DNA of 64,000 bases, taken from Bacillus sp. MRMR6. GTDB lineage: Bacteria > Bacillota > Bacilli > Bacillales > Cytobacillaceae. The notes under the pieces were generated by a model, which had not been told where the DNA came from, made no database searches, and saw only the letters and a program-made list of their open reading frames with translations. The translations under genes and the position numbers were made by a program. This document shows, in pieces, positions 39,846-48,892 of the stretch; the first letter of the stretch is position 1, and each line of letters opens with the position of its first letter. The stretch spans positions 1 through 64,000 of the forward strand of contig NZ_MSLS01000024.1 of the NCBI RefSeq assembly GCF_001940785.1, written 5' to 3'.

Positions 39846-39861
39846 AGTGATGTGGGTCACA
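39846..39861 (+). promoter_or_regulatory. Fnr/Crp-type site upstream of nrf cluster
   Basis: AGTGA-N6-TCACA, one mismatch from the TGTGA-N6-TCACA palindrome used by Fnr in Bacillus. A -10-like TAAATA/TAAGAT lies at 39885-39894, so the site centre (39853.5) would sit about 43-48 bp before the start of transcription, close to the class II activation distance of 41.5. Expected to give anaerobic induction of the nitrite reductase genes. Confidence 0.7.
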
Positions 39862-39930
39862 GATGGAGGTTCTCAATCATGGGATAAATAAGATATGGAA
39901 AAGAGGAATCCTCTGTCCATCCCATTCATT

Positions 39931-39976
39931 GTTAGAAAACCGAAAAAGCAAACTGGTTTTCCTAGCAATTTTTTTA
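39931..39976 (+). terminator. Intrinsic terminator in nrf leader
   Basis: GTTAG-AAAACC pairs with GGTTTT-CCTAGC (one bulged C) around a 13-nt loop and is followed by AATTTTTTT. It lies between the Fnr-type site/promoter and the first ORF at 40031. It either attenuates the operon or ends a ~75-nt RNA transcribed under Fnr. A palindrome AGAGGA-A-TCCTCT at 39902-39914 lies in the same leader. Confidence 0.75.
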
Positions 39977-40030
39977 AGGCAATTTTCGTGATTTTAATCA
40001 GTAGTTCCTAACCTGAAAGGATGTAATTTT

Positions 40031-40855
40031 ATGAAAAAATACTCTTTTATTATAACCCTTCTGCTGAGTTTATTTCTATTGACTAATCCTCTAATTTCAA
40101 ACGCAGAATCCAATGAAAATCTCTTAACAATGGAAGAACTGACGATTCAAGTAATGCCAGAATTTGCCTATCACCCGAACGATGAAAAGAATGAACATCC
40201 CCCACTATTAATTGGATATCAGGGAACGATGTTAAACCATTCAGATCAGCCGCTAAAGGGTCAAATTGAGATACCGCTGCCGCTGGAAGAAAAGAATTTC
40301 CGCATTGGTTATGTTGCTGATTATTCTAGTGATTTATCTAGGGTGTATGATATTGAATACATAATCGACACTGAAAAAGGCACCATTTCATGGGTTACAA
40401 GTGAAGAAATACAGCCCAATGAGATATATAAGTTTGTGGTTGAATTTTATACCGATAATATCGTTGTCGATAAAAAAAACCGATCGTTGCCCTATCAATT
40501 TAAAAGCTTTGCAGATATTGGCCTATGCAATGTTTCCTTTGTTCAGCCATTAAAGGCTGAAAAGATAAAACTCGACCCAGCACCTGAGGAAAAGAAAACT
40601 CATGCAGATGAGGAGGGGATATTCTCCTATCATTACCAGGGAATAAAGGCAGGGGACGAGAAAAACTTCTTACTCGAGTATCAGCGCGGTGAAACGATGA
40701 CAACTATTGAAATGGTAGAAACCCCTAATAAAGGCATCAATGAAATGAAAGAAAATGAAAGCGCAACTAAGCTTGCGATCGCGACATTCAGTGGTGTTAG
40801 TCTGTTGGCAGCGGGAATTATAACCCTTCTAATGAGAAGAAGGAAGCAATCCTAG
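40031..40855 (+). CDS. Membrane-anchored extracytoplasmic protein of nrf cluster
   Basis: 274 residues: N-terminal signal peptide (cleavage likely after SNA, about residue 25), a beta-rich ectodomain (about 26-235), one C-terminal transmembrane helix (about 245-265) and a basic tail RRRKQS, so type I topology with the bulk outside. No heme motif; a single Cys follows the signal. It precedes nrfH and nrfA and is probably co-transcribed. I know of no assigned function. A role in assembling or holding the extracellular cytochrome complex is inference from context only. Confidence 0.75.
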   Translation: MKKYSFIITLLLSLFLLTNPLISNAESNENLLTMEELTIQVMPEFAYHPNDEKNEHPPLLIGYQGTMLNHSDQPLKGQIEIPLPLEEKNFRIGYVADYSSDLSRVYDIEYIIDTEKGTISWVTSEEIQPNEIYKFVVEFYTDNIVVDKKNRSLPYQFKSFADIGLCNVSFVQPLKAEKIKLDPAPEEKKTHADEEGIFSYHYQGIKAGDEKNFLLEYQRGETMTTIEMVETPNKGINEMKENESATKLAIATFSGVSLLAAGIITLLMRRRKQS

Positions 40856-40925
40856 GTAATAGAGTGTTTTACACTTTGTTATATACATTAAACAGAGAGA
40901 TAGGAATATTATGGGAGGTGAAAAA

Positions 40926-41447
40926 ATGAAAAAGATGTTGAAAAAACTGCTGGCGATTGATAAAAGAGTGTTAATTGTTATAGCTCTTTTAGCTGGTATT
41001 GGTTTTTCCGTTGGTACGGTTAAAACAATGGCATATCTAGACTCACCTGGTTTTTGTCAAAATTGCCACACGATGCAATCGGTATATACGTCATTCATGG
41101 ATTCAACTCATGCGGCACTGCAGTGTAACGACTGCCACTTACCACATGAGAGTGAGGCAGGAAAGTTATTCTTTAAAGGACGAGCCGGTATGACGCATAT
41201 TTATTACAACACTTTGGGGACAGAAGATATCCCAGATCGAATTTATGCTACTACAAGGACCTTGAAGGTTATTAATAAAAATTGTGCTGAATGTCATCAG
41301 AGTACAATTGATAACGTCTCACATGATGCAAAGGATAGCTGTATAACATGTCACAAGACAGTACCGCACGGAAAAGACTTTAAAGATGATCGTTATGATA
41401 AGCCAGCTAAGTCTGGAGAATTGTTAAATACTAAGGGAGGATTTTAA
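40926..41447 (+). CDS. nrfH: Cytochrome c nitrite reductase subunit NrfH
   Basis: Membrane-anchored tetraheme quinol dehydrogenase (NapC/NirT family) that passes electrons from menaquinol to NrfA. 173 residues: an N-terminal transmembrane helix (about 14-38), then four CxxCH motifs: CQNCH, CNDCH, CAECH and CITCH. ATG 40926 is chosen over 40911 because GGGAGGTG lies directly upstream. nrfA begins 2 nt after its stop. Confidence 0.96.
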   Translation: MKKMLKKLLAIDKRVLIVIALLAGIGFSVGTVKTMAYLDSPGFCQNCHTMQSVYTSFMDSTHAALQCNDCHLPHESEAGKLFFKGRAGMTHIYYNTLGTEDIPDRIYATTRTLKVINKNCAECHQSTIDNVSHDAKDSCITCHKTVPHGKDFKDDRYDKPAKSGELLNTKGGF

Positions 41448-41449
41448 GA

Positions 41450-42895
41450 ATGAATAGGTTCCGAATTGGGGCATATCTCCTTCTATTAGCATTCGTCCTC
41501 ATTATTACTGGCTGCAGCAGTGAAAATACCAGTGAGAAGACAGCGGGTGCTAAGGAAACACAGGAGACTACAGGCCTATCTGAAGATGAAATAAGTAATG
41601 AAGCATTTAAGGATTTATATCCACTACAATATAATAGCTATATGAAAAATGAAAAAATGGAAGACACAAAATACAATGGATCGGTAAAGCGAAGCAAGTA
41701 TGATCCAGACAAAGAACCATTACTGCCAGTTCTTTTCAACGGCTATGGGTTCGCAACTGAGTATAACGAAGATCGTGGTCACATCTATGCGCTTGATGAT
41801 GTTCGTGATATTAAACGGATTACTGATAAATCAGTTGGTTCATGTTATACATGTAAGTCAACCGCAGTACCTAGCATGATTAAAGAAATGGGTGACGATT
41901 ATTGGGGAGCAAACTTCAATGAAGTCATTTGGCCAAAAGGTGTAGAAATGGGCCACTCGCCAATCGGATGTTCAGATTGTCATGATCCGCAAACAATGGA
42001 CTTACGTATCACTCGTCCAAGCTTTTATAAAGCTTTAGAAGCACAAGGTATTGATACCTCAAACCCTACTAAAAATGATATGAGAAGCTATGTTTGTGGT
42101 CAGTGTCATGTAGAGTACCATTTTGCTGCTAACAATAGTGAAGTTACTTTCCCTTGGAATGAAGGATTTAAACCCGAACAAATGTATAAATACTACGATA
42201 CAATTGCAAAAGAAAATGGATTTGAGAAAGATTGGGTTAGTACGATCTCCGGAACACCAATGATTAAAGCACAGCACCCTGAGTATGAAACACATGCTGG
42301 CGGTACGCACGGTAAGGCAAATGTATCCTGTGCTGACTGTCATATGCCATATGAGCGTGTAGACGGAAAGAGAAAAATCACTTCCCACTGGTGGACTTCT
42401 CCACTTAAAACGATGCAGACATCTTGTGGACAATGCCACGGTGATCGTGATTTAGACAAATTAAAAGACCGCGTTCTTGAAATTCAAGATGCTAACGTTA
42501 GTGCATTACATGAAGCACAAGATATCTCAACATCTGCTCACTACTATGTAAACAAAATGATTACTTCTGGAGTAAGCGAAGATAAAATTAAGCAAGCTCA
42601 AGAATTTGTCCGTAAGGGCCAATGGTTCTGGGATATCATTGCAGCAGAAAATTCTTCAGGCTTCCACAACCCGCAAGGATCAATGGACTCATTAAGAGAA
42701 TCAGTTGTACAATCAAACAATGCGATTCGTTTGGCAACAGAGGAACTTGTGAAAAAGGGCGTTAGCATTGATGAACTAAATGCGGAAATCGAGAAAGTGA
42801 AAGAAGCTGTCAAAGCGGAAACAGTTAACGAGAAGAAAAAAGATCATGCGACCAATAGTTATTTCCCTGCACAACTTCCAGCAGTAAAAAAATAG
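41450..42895 (+). CDS. nrfA: Ammonia-forming cytochrome c nitrite reductase NrfA
   Basis: Pentaheme enzyme reducing nitrite to ammonium with six electrons outside the membrane. 481 residues: signal peptide with lipobox ITGC (Cys22), so lipid-anchored as in other Gram-positives. The active-site heme motif is CYTCK (132-136) with Lys replacing His, and four CxxCH motifs are at 174, 216, 294 and 326. Active-site segments GGTHGKANVSCADCH and HWWTSP are present. Partner NrfH is encoded just upstream. Five tandem terminators follow. Confidence 0.97.
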   Translation: MNRFRIGAYLLLLAFVLIITGCSSENTSEKTAGAKETQETTGLSEDEISNEAFKDLYPLQYNSYMKNEKMEDTKYNGSVKRSKYDPDKEPLLPVLFNGYGFATEYNEDRGHIYALDDVRDIKRITDKSVGSCYTCKSTAVPSMIKEMGDDYWGANFNEVIWPKGVEMGHSPIGCSDCHDPQTMDLRITRPSFYKALEAQGIDTSNPTKNDMRSYVCGQCHVEYHFAANNSEVTFPWNEGFKPEQMYKYYDTIAKENGFEKDWVSTISGTPMIKAQHPEYETHAGGTHGKANVSCADCHMPYERVDGKRKITSHWWTSPLKTMQTSCGQCHGDRDLDKLKDRVLEIQDANVSALHEAQDISTSAHYYVNKMITSGVSEDKIKQAQEFVRKGQWFWDIIAAENSSGFHNPQGSMDSLRESVVQSNNAIRLATEELVKKGVSIDELNAEIEKVKEAVKAETVNEKKKDHATNSYFPAQLPAVKK

Positions 42896-42910
42896 ACCCT
42901 TTCAAATGTT

Positions 42911-43197
42911 TATCTGATTTTTCAAAGGAAAAGGTCTTCATCACTTTTATGAAGACCTTTTTATCTGATTTTTCAAAGGGAAAGGTCTTCATCACCTTTA
43001 TGAAGACCTTTTTATCTGATTTTTCAAAGGGAAAGGTCTTCATCACCTTTATGAAGACCTTTTTATCTGATTTTTCAAAGGGAAAGGTCTTCATCACTTT
43101 TATGAAGACCTTTTTCTCTGATTTTTTAAAGGGAAAGGTCTTCATCACCTTTATGAAGACCTTTTTCTCTGATTTTTCAAAGGGAAATGGCTTTCAT
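42911..43197 (+). repeat. Five 51-bp tandem repeats, each an intrinsic terminator
   Basis: Units start at 42911, 42962, 43013, 43064 and 43115, exactly 51 bp apart, with a partial sixth from 43166. Each contains AAGGTCTTCAT/ATGAAGACCTT (perfect stem, ~6-nt loop) followed by TTTTT on the plus strand, so this is a stack of terminators behind nrfA. Differences between units are few (C/T in the loop, A/C in the spacer). Because 51 is a multiple of 3, both strands show open frames with 17-residue repeats; these lack support as genes. Confidence 0.93.
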
Positions 43198-43488
43198 CCT
43201 CATATTAAAAAAAACCGTCAATTTTTCGGCGACGTTTTGCGTTAAATATACCAATCGCTATGTAAAAACGTTTGTCATTTCGACTTCAATTATAGAAATG
43301 CACCTCATAACATAACCCATTACTTTTATAGAAATAGTGTTTTCTTGTTTTGATTTTTACAAAATTATTTGGATGTGTCAATTTGCTATAGAAAAGGCCG
43401 CCTGTCTAGGATGAATTATGGTCTAAAACTCATCGTCAATAAATAATTTATAGGGAGTATGTAATCCATATGAAATGGAGAGACCCTT
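43198..43488. other. AT-rich gap after terminator array
   Basis: No gene or recognisable element between the terminator array and the small gene at 43489. A weak short inverted segment CGTC/GACG occurs near 43218-43233. Confidence 0.5.
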
Positions 43489-43710
43489 ATGTTTGTTGTT
43501 CATTTTATCGAAAACAAAAATGTCCTTCTGAGCCAGCTGCTTCAACGTGTTCCATCCTTAGGAGAAAATATTACAATCAAAGGTAAAAAAGGAAAAGTTT
43601 CAAGTGTTTCAGCCATTGATGAAAAACATTTTCATGTGGAGCTAATAATTGAAAAGGTTGTTAATAAAAGTAAAGTTGCTGTAGATAACTCTAAAAAGAA
43701 GAAAAGGTAA
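43489..43710 (+). CDS. Small basic conserved protein, unknown
   Basis: 73 residues beginning MFVVHFIENKNVLLSQLL, a compact beta-strand-rich body (ENITIKGKKGKVSSVSAID, HFHVELIIEKV) and a Lys-rich tail. It looks like a small SH3- or RNA-binding-type barrel. No named family recalled. ATG 43489 with GGAGA upstream and a terminator downstream. Confidence 0.65.
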   Translation: MFVVHFIENKNVLLSQLLQRVPSLGENITIKGKKGKVSSVSAIDEKHFHVELIIEKVVNKSKVAVDNSKKKKR

Positions 43711-43741
43711 CAGTTAGTTGAATGGAAATAGTCTGCTCTTT

Positions 43742-43769
43742 AAAGTCCCTTGAGGACTTTTTTTATTTT
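43742..43769 (+). terminator. Terminator after small gene
   Basis: AAAGTCC/GGACTTT stem, TTGA-type loop, T-run. Confidence 0.9.
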
Positions 43770-43777
43770 AAATTGTC

Positions 43778-43895
43778 TAAGTGACCGTTGGGACTCAGAA
43801 GCAAGAGAAGAGGTCACTTAGCCGGTGTCTAAGTGACCAGTTAAGTGTCAAAATCACAAGAAGAGGTCACTTGTCGAGCGTATTAGTGACAAGTC
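43778..43895. repeat. Two tandem inverted-repeat units (TAAGTGACC/GGTCACTTA)
   Basis: Unit 1 has arms TAAGTGACC (43778-43786) and GGTCACTTA (43812-43820). Unit 2 has TAAGTGACC (43830-43838) and GGTCACTT (43865-43872). Both right arms are preceded by AGAAGA. A third partial half, TTAGTGACAAGT, follows at ~43882. Together they fill the 302-bp gap before the MFS gene. They could be tandem operators or copies of a small palindromic element. Confidence 0.7.
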
Positions 43896-44012
43896 TAGAT
43901 CTCAATTCCAACAATTAAGATTCTAATAAACAAAATGATTGCATGCACCTTGAAATGGGAATACAATATCCTTTGGAAATCGAAATAGTTAAATGGTAAA
44001 GGAGCGTTTTTC

Positions 44013-45200
44013 ATGCCGCGTGCCGTATGGCTCTTAATTATTGGTATGGCAGTGAATGTTACAGGCTCTTCTTTTTTATGGCCTTTAAACACCATCTATA
44101 TTCATGATCACTTAGGGAAATCCTTAACAATGGCCGGTGTAGTATTAATGTTAAACTCTGCAGCAAGTGTAATCGGAAACTTGTTCGGAGGAAGTCTGTT
44201 TGATAAAATTGGCGGCTATAAATCAATCTTGCTTGGAATATGCATAACGCTAACAGCATTAGTTGGGTTAACCTTCTGGCATGGCTGGCCAGAATACATT
44301 TTTTTCTTAATCATCATTGGCTTCGGGACTGGAATTGTATTTCCTGCTATGTTTGCAATGGCAGGGTCAGTTTGGAAAGAGGGCGGACGCAGGGCTTTTA
44401 ATGCCATTTACGTAGCTCAAAATCTAGGGGTAGCAATAGGAGCTGCGCTTGGAGGGGTTATTGCAGATTACTCATTTGAATTAATCTTCCTTGCGAATAC
44501 GGTTATGTTCTCTATATTCTTATTAATTGCTCTATTTGGCTACAAGGGAATCTCAACTGAAGAGTCGGTTAAACCAGCGAAAGGAATTAAGGAAGCAGCT
44601 TTCCGTACTAATCGGAAAAATCTTATTGCGTTATTAATTCTCTGCTCAGGCTATTTACTATGCTGGGTCGCTTACGTGCAATGGTCCACAACCATTGCCT
44701 CCCACTCGCAAGAAATCAATATAAGCTTAAGCCAATACAGTCTTTTATGGACGATAAACGGAGCATTAATTGTTCTAGGCCAGCCAATCTTAAACGGCGT
44801 CTTAAAACACCTTAATTCTACCTTGAAAATTCAAATTTTAATTGGGATTGGGATATTTATTGTTTCGTTTATAGTGGCCGGAAATGCAAGTGCCTTTACA
44901 GGGTTCCTAGTCGCAATGATAATCCTGACAATAGGGGAAATGTTTATCTGGCCTGCTGTTCCAACCGTTGCCTTTAACCTTGCTCCACAGGGACGGGAGG
45001 GTTTCTACCAAGGAATCGTAACGAGCACAGCAACAGGAGGCAGAATGCTCGGACCATTATTAGGAGGAATGCTCGTTGATCTGTACAGCATGTCTGCACT
45101 ATTCTACGTCCTACTTGCATTATTCCTAGTTGCGATTATCACAACACTACTTTACGACCGACGTTTAAAATCCGAAACATCGGTTACCGCTACAATATAA
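44013..45200 (+). CDS. yttB: MFS transporter (YttB-like)
   Basis: 395-residue major facilitator superfamily protein with about 12 transmembrane helices. The loop 2-3 motif A-like segment is GGSLFDKIGGYKS (about 60-72), and AQNLGVAIGAALGG resembles motif C of antiporters, suggesting drug or metabolite efflux. Substrate unknown. ATG 44013 preceded by AAAGGAGCG. It sits in the place of yttB upstream of leuS. Confidence 0.82.
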   Translation: MPRAVWLLIIGMAVNVTGSSFLWPLNTIYIHDHLGKSLTMAGVVLMLNSAASVIGNLFGGSLFDKIGGYKSILLGICITLTALVGLTFWHGWPEYIFFLIIIGFGTGIVFPAMFAMAGSVWKEGGRRAFNAIYVAQNLGVAIGAALGGVIADYSFELIFLANTVMFSIFLLIALFGYKGISTEESVKPAKGIKEAAFRTNRKNLIALLILCSGYLLCWVAYVQWSTTIASHSQEINISLSQYSLLWTINGALIVLGQPILNGVLKHLNSTLKIQILIGIGIFIVSFIVAGNASAFTGFLVAMIILTIGEMFIWPAVPTVAFNLAPQGREGFYQGIVTSTATGGRMLGPLLGGMLVDLYSMSALFYVLLALFLVAIITTLLYDRRLKSETSVTATI

Positions 45201-45204
45201 AGTG

Positions 45205-45247
45205 GAACAAAGGAGAAGTTCCTAATCGATCTTCTTCTTTGTTCTTT
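45205..45247 (+). terminator. Terminator after MFS gene
   Basis: A 14-bp stem GAACAAAGGAGAAG/CTTCTTCTTTGTTC with one G-U pair, then TTTC. Confidence 0.8.
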
Positions 45248-45305
45248 CATGGTGATGTTTAAATGAAAGATTTTTAGACTATCCTGAAATTAGGCTTAAG
45301 TTTGC

Positions 45306-45334
45306 TTGCATATTGCCGGAAAATTTAATACAAT
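45306..45334 (+). promoter_or_regulatory. Sigma-A promoter of leuS T-box leader
   Basis: TTGCAT (45306-45311), 17-nt spacer, TACAAT (45329-45334). It lies ~75 nt before the T-box stem I region. Confidence 0.85.
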
Positions 45335-45404
45335 AACCGTAATACTTTTATCCCGCATTAACGGGCATTAAAACTTCACTGATCGAAGTTTCATTTATAG
45401 TTAA

Positions 45405-45600
45405 AAACCGTGATTAGGAGTAGTAGTGGTTAGTACCTGTAGTTAGAGAGTTGACGGCTGGTGAAAGTCAATCGGGTGCATCACGAACTCGCCTAGGAGT
45501 TGCAGACATGAATCATAGTAATGTTTGCCGTCTGCCGCGTTATGGCTGAATGAAGCGAGTGTTTTTAGGCACTAATGTGGGTGGTACCGCGGGAAGATAC
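45405..45600 (+). promoter_or_regulatory. T-box leader controlling leuS
   Basis: The T-box sequence AATGTGGGTGGTACCGCGG lies at 45574-45592 and precedes a terminator. Upstream stem I contains GAACTCGCC with CTC at 45488-45490, the likely Leu specifier codon. Uncharged tRNA-Leu would stabilise the antiterminator and permit leuS transcription. The specifier choice is inferred from position. Confidence 0.95.
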
Positions 45601-45609
45601 ATACATAAT

Positions 45610-45648
45610 CCTCTCGTCCCTTTTTGGGATGAGGGGTTTTTTATTTTT
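45610..45648 (+). terminator. T-box regulated terminator
   Basis: CCTCTCGTCCC/GGGATGAGGGG stem (G-U pair), TTTTT loop, long T-run. It is the alternative of the T-box antiterminator. Confidence 0.93.
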
Positions 45649-45665
45649 TTTTAGGAGGAAAAATT

Positions 45666-48083
45666 ATGAGTTTCGGTCACCAGCAAATCGAAAAGAAGTG
45701 GCAAATTAAATGGGAAGAGGAAAAGACGTTTAAAACGAGCGAGGAATATGACAAAAGAAAATTCTACGCTTTAGATATGTTCCCATATCCATCCGGTGCA
45801 GGCTTGCATGTCGGACACCCTGAAGGTTACACGGCAACCGATATCCTTTCACGCTTAAAGCGTATGCAAGGATATAATGTCCTTCACCCAATGGGATGGG
45901 ATGCTTTCGGATTACCTGCAGAACAATATGCATTGGATACGGGTAATGACCCTGCGGAATTTACGGAGCAAAATATTAATACCTTCCGCAGGCAAATAAA
46001 GGCACTCGGGTTTTCATATGATTGGGACCGTGAAGTAAACACAACTGATCCTGAATACTATAAATGGACACAATGGATTTTCTTAAAGCTGTTTGAAAAG
46101 GGTCTTGCATATGTGGATGAGGTAGCTGTTAACTGGTGTCCTGCACTTGGAACTGTTTTAGCAAATGAAGAAGTTATAGATGGCAAAAGTGAGCGTGGCA
46201 GACATCCCGTTGAACGTCGACCAATGAAACAGTGGATCTTAAAAATTACAGCCTATGGTGATCGTTTACTTGAAGATTTAGAAGAACTAGACTGGCCTGA
46301 GAGTTTAAAAGAAATGCAGCGAAACTGGATTGGCCGCTCAGAAGGTGCTGAAGTTACTTTTAACATCGAGGGACATGAAGAAACATTTACCGTATTCACT
46401 ACTCGTCCTGATACGCTTTTTGGTGCAACCTATGCCGTGCTTGCTCCTGAGCATAGCTTTGTTGATAAAATCACGACCGAAGAACAGCGTGCTGCTGTTG
46501 AAGCCTATTTAGATAAAGTAAAGACGAAGAGCGATTTAGAACGGACAGATCTTGCAAAAGAGAAAACAGGTGTCTTTACTGGTGCCTACGCGATTAATCC
46601 AGCTAACGGCGAGAAGATGCCAATTTGGATAGCTGATTATGTATTAGTGAGCTATGGTACAGGTGCAATTATGGCAGTTCCAGCACATGATGAGCGAGAT
46701 TATGAGTTTGCAAAAGAGTTCAAGCTTCCGATTAAACCGGTTGTGGCAGGCGGAGATATTGAAACAGAAGCCTATACAGGTGATGGGGAGCATATTAACT
46801 CCGAGTTCCTAAATGGTTTAGACAAAACTGAAGCGATTCAAAAGATGATTGCTTGGTTAGAAGAAAAAGGCATTGGTACGAAGAAAGTAACCTTCCGTTT
46901 ACGTGATTGGTTGTTCAGTCGTCAGCGTTATTGGGGTGAGCCGATTCCAATCATCCATTGGGAAGATGGCACGATGACCGCTGTACCTGATGACCAGCTT
47001 CCATTAATGCTTCCAAAGACAAAGGATATCAAGCCTTCAGGAACTGGTGAATCACCTCTTGCAAATATTGAAGACTGGGTAAATGTGGTTGATCCAGAGA
47101 CAGGTAAAAAAGGCCGACGTGAAACGAATACAATGCCTCAATGGGCAGGCAGCTGCTGGTACTATTTACGGTATATTGATCCTACGAATGATCAAGCACT
47201 AGCTGCACCTGAGAAGTTGAATCATTGGCTCCCAGTTGATATCTATATTGGTGGAGCAGAGCATGCCGTACTTCACTTGTTATATGCACGCTTCTGGCAT
47301 AAATTCCTATATGATATCGGTGTGGTGCCAACGAAAGAGCCTTTCCAAAAGCTTTTCAACCAAGGAATGATCTTAGGTGAAGGCAATGAGAAGATGAGTA
47401 AATCAAAAGGAAATGTAGTAAATCCTGATGATATTATAGATAGCCATGGAGCAGATACACTTCGCTTGTATGAAATGTTTATGGGACCACTTGATGCGAG
47501 TATCGCTTGGTCGACAAATGGATTGGATGGTTCACGTCGTTTCCTAGATCGTATTTGGCGTTTATTCGTAGAGGAGAACGGTGAACTGAACCCTAAGATT
47601 CAAGCAACAGAAGAGGCATCAGCCTTAGAAAAGGTCTACCATCAGACGGTTAAAAAGGTAACAGAAGACTATGAAGGCTTACGTTTTAATACGGCAATTT
47701 CGCAAATGATGGTATTTATTAATGAGGCCTACAAAGCAACAGTTCTTCCAAAAGATTACGTTGAGGGCTTTGTTAAAATGCTGGCCCCTGTTTGCCCGCA
47801 TATTGCTGAAGAGCTTTGGGAGAAACTAGGGTTTAGTGAAACGATTTCATATGAGGCGTGGCCGGCATATGATGAGGCGAAGCTTGTGGATGACGAAGTG
47901 GAAATTGTGATCCAAGTAAACGGCAAAGTGAAAACCAAGCTTATGGTACCAACCGGTGCAAGCAAAGAAGCACTAGAAGGAATTGCAATGGACGATGACC
48001 GTGTTAAGGAACAAATCGAGGGTAAAACAATCCGTAAAGTCATCACCGTTCCAGGTAAGCTAGTTAATATCGTAGCTAATTAA
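45666..48083 (+). CDS. leuS: Leucyl-tRNA synthetase
   Basis: Class I synthetase charging the Leu tRNAs found in the array of this window. 805 residues. The HIGH signature appears as [12 protein letters not shown] (about 48-59) and KMSKS in [10 protein letters not shown] (about 575-584). The CP1 editing domain has [15 protein letters not shown] 45666 with TAGGAGG upstream, controlled by the T-box leader. Confidence 0.98.
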   Translation: MSFGHQQIEKKWQIKWEEEKTFKTSEEYDKRKFYALDMFPYPSGAGLHVGHPEGYTATDILSRLKRMQGYNVLHPMGWDAFGLPAEQYALDTGNDPAEFTEQNINTFRRQIKALGFSYDWDREVNTTDPEYYKWTQWIFLKLFEKGLAYVDEVAVNWCPALGTVLANEEVIDGKSERGRHPVERRPMKQWILKITAYGDRLLEDLEELDWPESLKEMQRNWIGRSEGAEVTFNIEGHEETFTVFTTRPDTLFGATYAVLAPEHSFVDKITTEEQRAAVEAYLDKVKTKSDLERTDLAKEKTGVFTGAYAINPANGEKMPIWIADYVLVSYGTGAIMAVPAHDERDYEFAKEFKLPIKPVVAGGDIETEAYTGDGEHINSEFLNGLDKTEAIQKMIAWLEEKGIGTKKVTFRLRDWLFSRQRYWGEPIPIIHWEDGTMTAVPDDQLPLMLPKTKDIKPSGTGESPLANIEDWVNVVDPETGKKGRRETNTMPQWAGSCWYYLRYIDPTNDQALAAPEKLNHWLPVDIYIGGAEHAVLHLLYARFWHKFLYDIGVVPTKEPFQKLFNQGMILGEGNEKMSKSKGNVVNPDDIIDSHGADTLRLYEMFMGPLDASIAWSTNGLDGSRRFLDRIWRLFVEENGELNPKIQATEEASALEKVYHQTVKKVTEDYEGLRFNTAISQMMVFINEAYKATVLPKDYVEGFVKMLAPVCPHIAEELWEKLGFSETISYEAWPAYDEAKLVDDEVEIVIQVNGKVKTKLMVPTGASKEALEGIAMDDDRVKEQIEGKTIRKVITVPGKLVNIVAN

Positions 48084-48106
48084 GTTTTTCAAAAGGGGAT
48101 GTATAG

Positions 48107-48412
48107 ATGGAAGAGATTCAAATGATCACGACAGAAGAATTAAAGAAAAAGCTGGAGCAAGGGGAAAAGCTTGAACTGGTCGACGTTCGTGAGGATCATG
48201 AAGTTGCTCAAGGAAAAATCCCTGGTGCAAAGCATATCAAGATGGGAGATATTCCTGTTAACCTAGACTATTTTGATAAGGAAAAAGAATATATCTTTAT
48301 TTGCCGCTCAAGTGCACGAAGTGGTAACGTTTGTCACTATCTTCAGGAACAAGGGTACAAAGTCCGCAATATGGCTGGCGGTATGCTCGAATGGACCGGA
48401 GAAACTAAATAG
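48107..48412 (+). CDS. ytwF: Rhodanese-like protein YtwF
   Basis: 101-residue single rhodanese domain. The active-site loop is CRSSARS (about residues 66-72) and VDVREDHE is the typical first strand. Sulfur carrier or transferase, partner unknown. Follows leuS by 23 nt and probably shares its transcript. Confidence 0.9.
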   Translation: MEEIQMITTEELKKKLEQGEKLELVDVREDHEVAQGKIPGAKHIKMGDIPVNLDYFDKEKEYIFICRSSARSGNVCHYLQEQGYKVRNMAGGMLEWTGETK

Positions 48413-48423
48413 TTCATCAGCGA

Positions 48424-48455
48424 AAAACGATTCCAAGTGTGGAATCGTTTTTTTG
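48424..48455 (+). terminator. Terminator after ytwF
   Basis: AAACGATTCC/GGAATCGTTT stem, AAGTGT loop, T-run. Confidence 0.92.
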
Positions 48456-48519
48456 ATGTAAATTTTAATTTTCTGAAAAATTGGAAATACTAGTAGAAAA
48501 ATGGAAAGGGGATATGGTA

Positions 48520-48705
48520 ATGATTCAGGTTAAGCTATTCGACCGCGAGCATGAAAAAGATTTGGAAAAAGAAATGAATCGGTTTTTAAAAGGTATAGAT
48601 GAAAAGAAATTAGTAGATATAAAGTATAACGTCGCAGCGATGTCAGAGGAAGTAGAAGAAGAACAGATTTATTGTTTTTCAGCCATGATTATTTACCGGG
48701 CCTGA
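48520..48705 (+). CDS. cse60: Cse60-like sporulation protein
   Basis: 61 residues beginning MIQVKLFDREHEKDLEKEMN and ending YCFSAMIIYRA. Length and layout match Cse60, a small sigma-E-controlled protein of Bacillus, from memory of the family. The longer frame from 48481 is rejected because AAAGGGG sits 8 nt before ATG 48520. A GC-rich hairpin follows, but it is trailed by A rather than T residues. Confidence 0.7.
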   Translation: MIQVKLFDREHEKDLEKEMNRFLKGIDEKKLVDIKYNVAAMSEEVEEEQIYCFSAMIIYRA

Positions 48706-48741
48706 CAAAAGTTAGGCCCCAAAAAATACTGAACTCCAAGC

Positions 48742-48881
48742 CTATCCCTTTGTTTTACTGCTTGTAATCTTCCAAATGAGCACTGGTCCTATCATGTTTA
48801 ATCCAAAAGTACCCCCCGCAATTACCCATAAAAACCACGGTGTGTTCAGAACATCTGATTTTCAATCTTATTCTTAAACAT
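48742..48881 (-). pseudogene. Frameshifted small membrane protein remnant
   Basis: From ATG 48881 the minus strand reads MFKNKIENQMF then stops. In the adjacent frame a membrane-like segment continues as LNTPWFLWVIAGGTFG, MIGPVLIWKITSS and a stop at 48742-48744. One frameshift near 48850 would join them into a ~45-residue single-helix protein. No family recognised. Sequencing error is an alternative. Confidence 0.45.
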
Positions 48882-48892
48882 CCTTAATTATT

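Noticed and set aside
42825-43245. Repeat proteins with 17-residue periods (MKTFPFEKSDKKVFIKV-like on the minus strand, MKTFLSDFSKGKVFITF-like on the plus strand)
   Set aside because: They arise because the 51-bp terminator repeat is a multiple of three. No ribosome binding site precedes them and the DNA is explained by hairpin terminators.
48699-48726. Terminator after the cse60-like gene
   Set aside because: The stem GGGCCTGAC/GTTAGGCCC is good, but it is followed by A residues on the plus strand and has no T-run on the minus strand downstream side, so it is not a standard intrinsic terminator.
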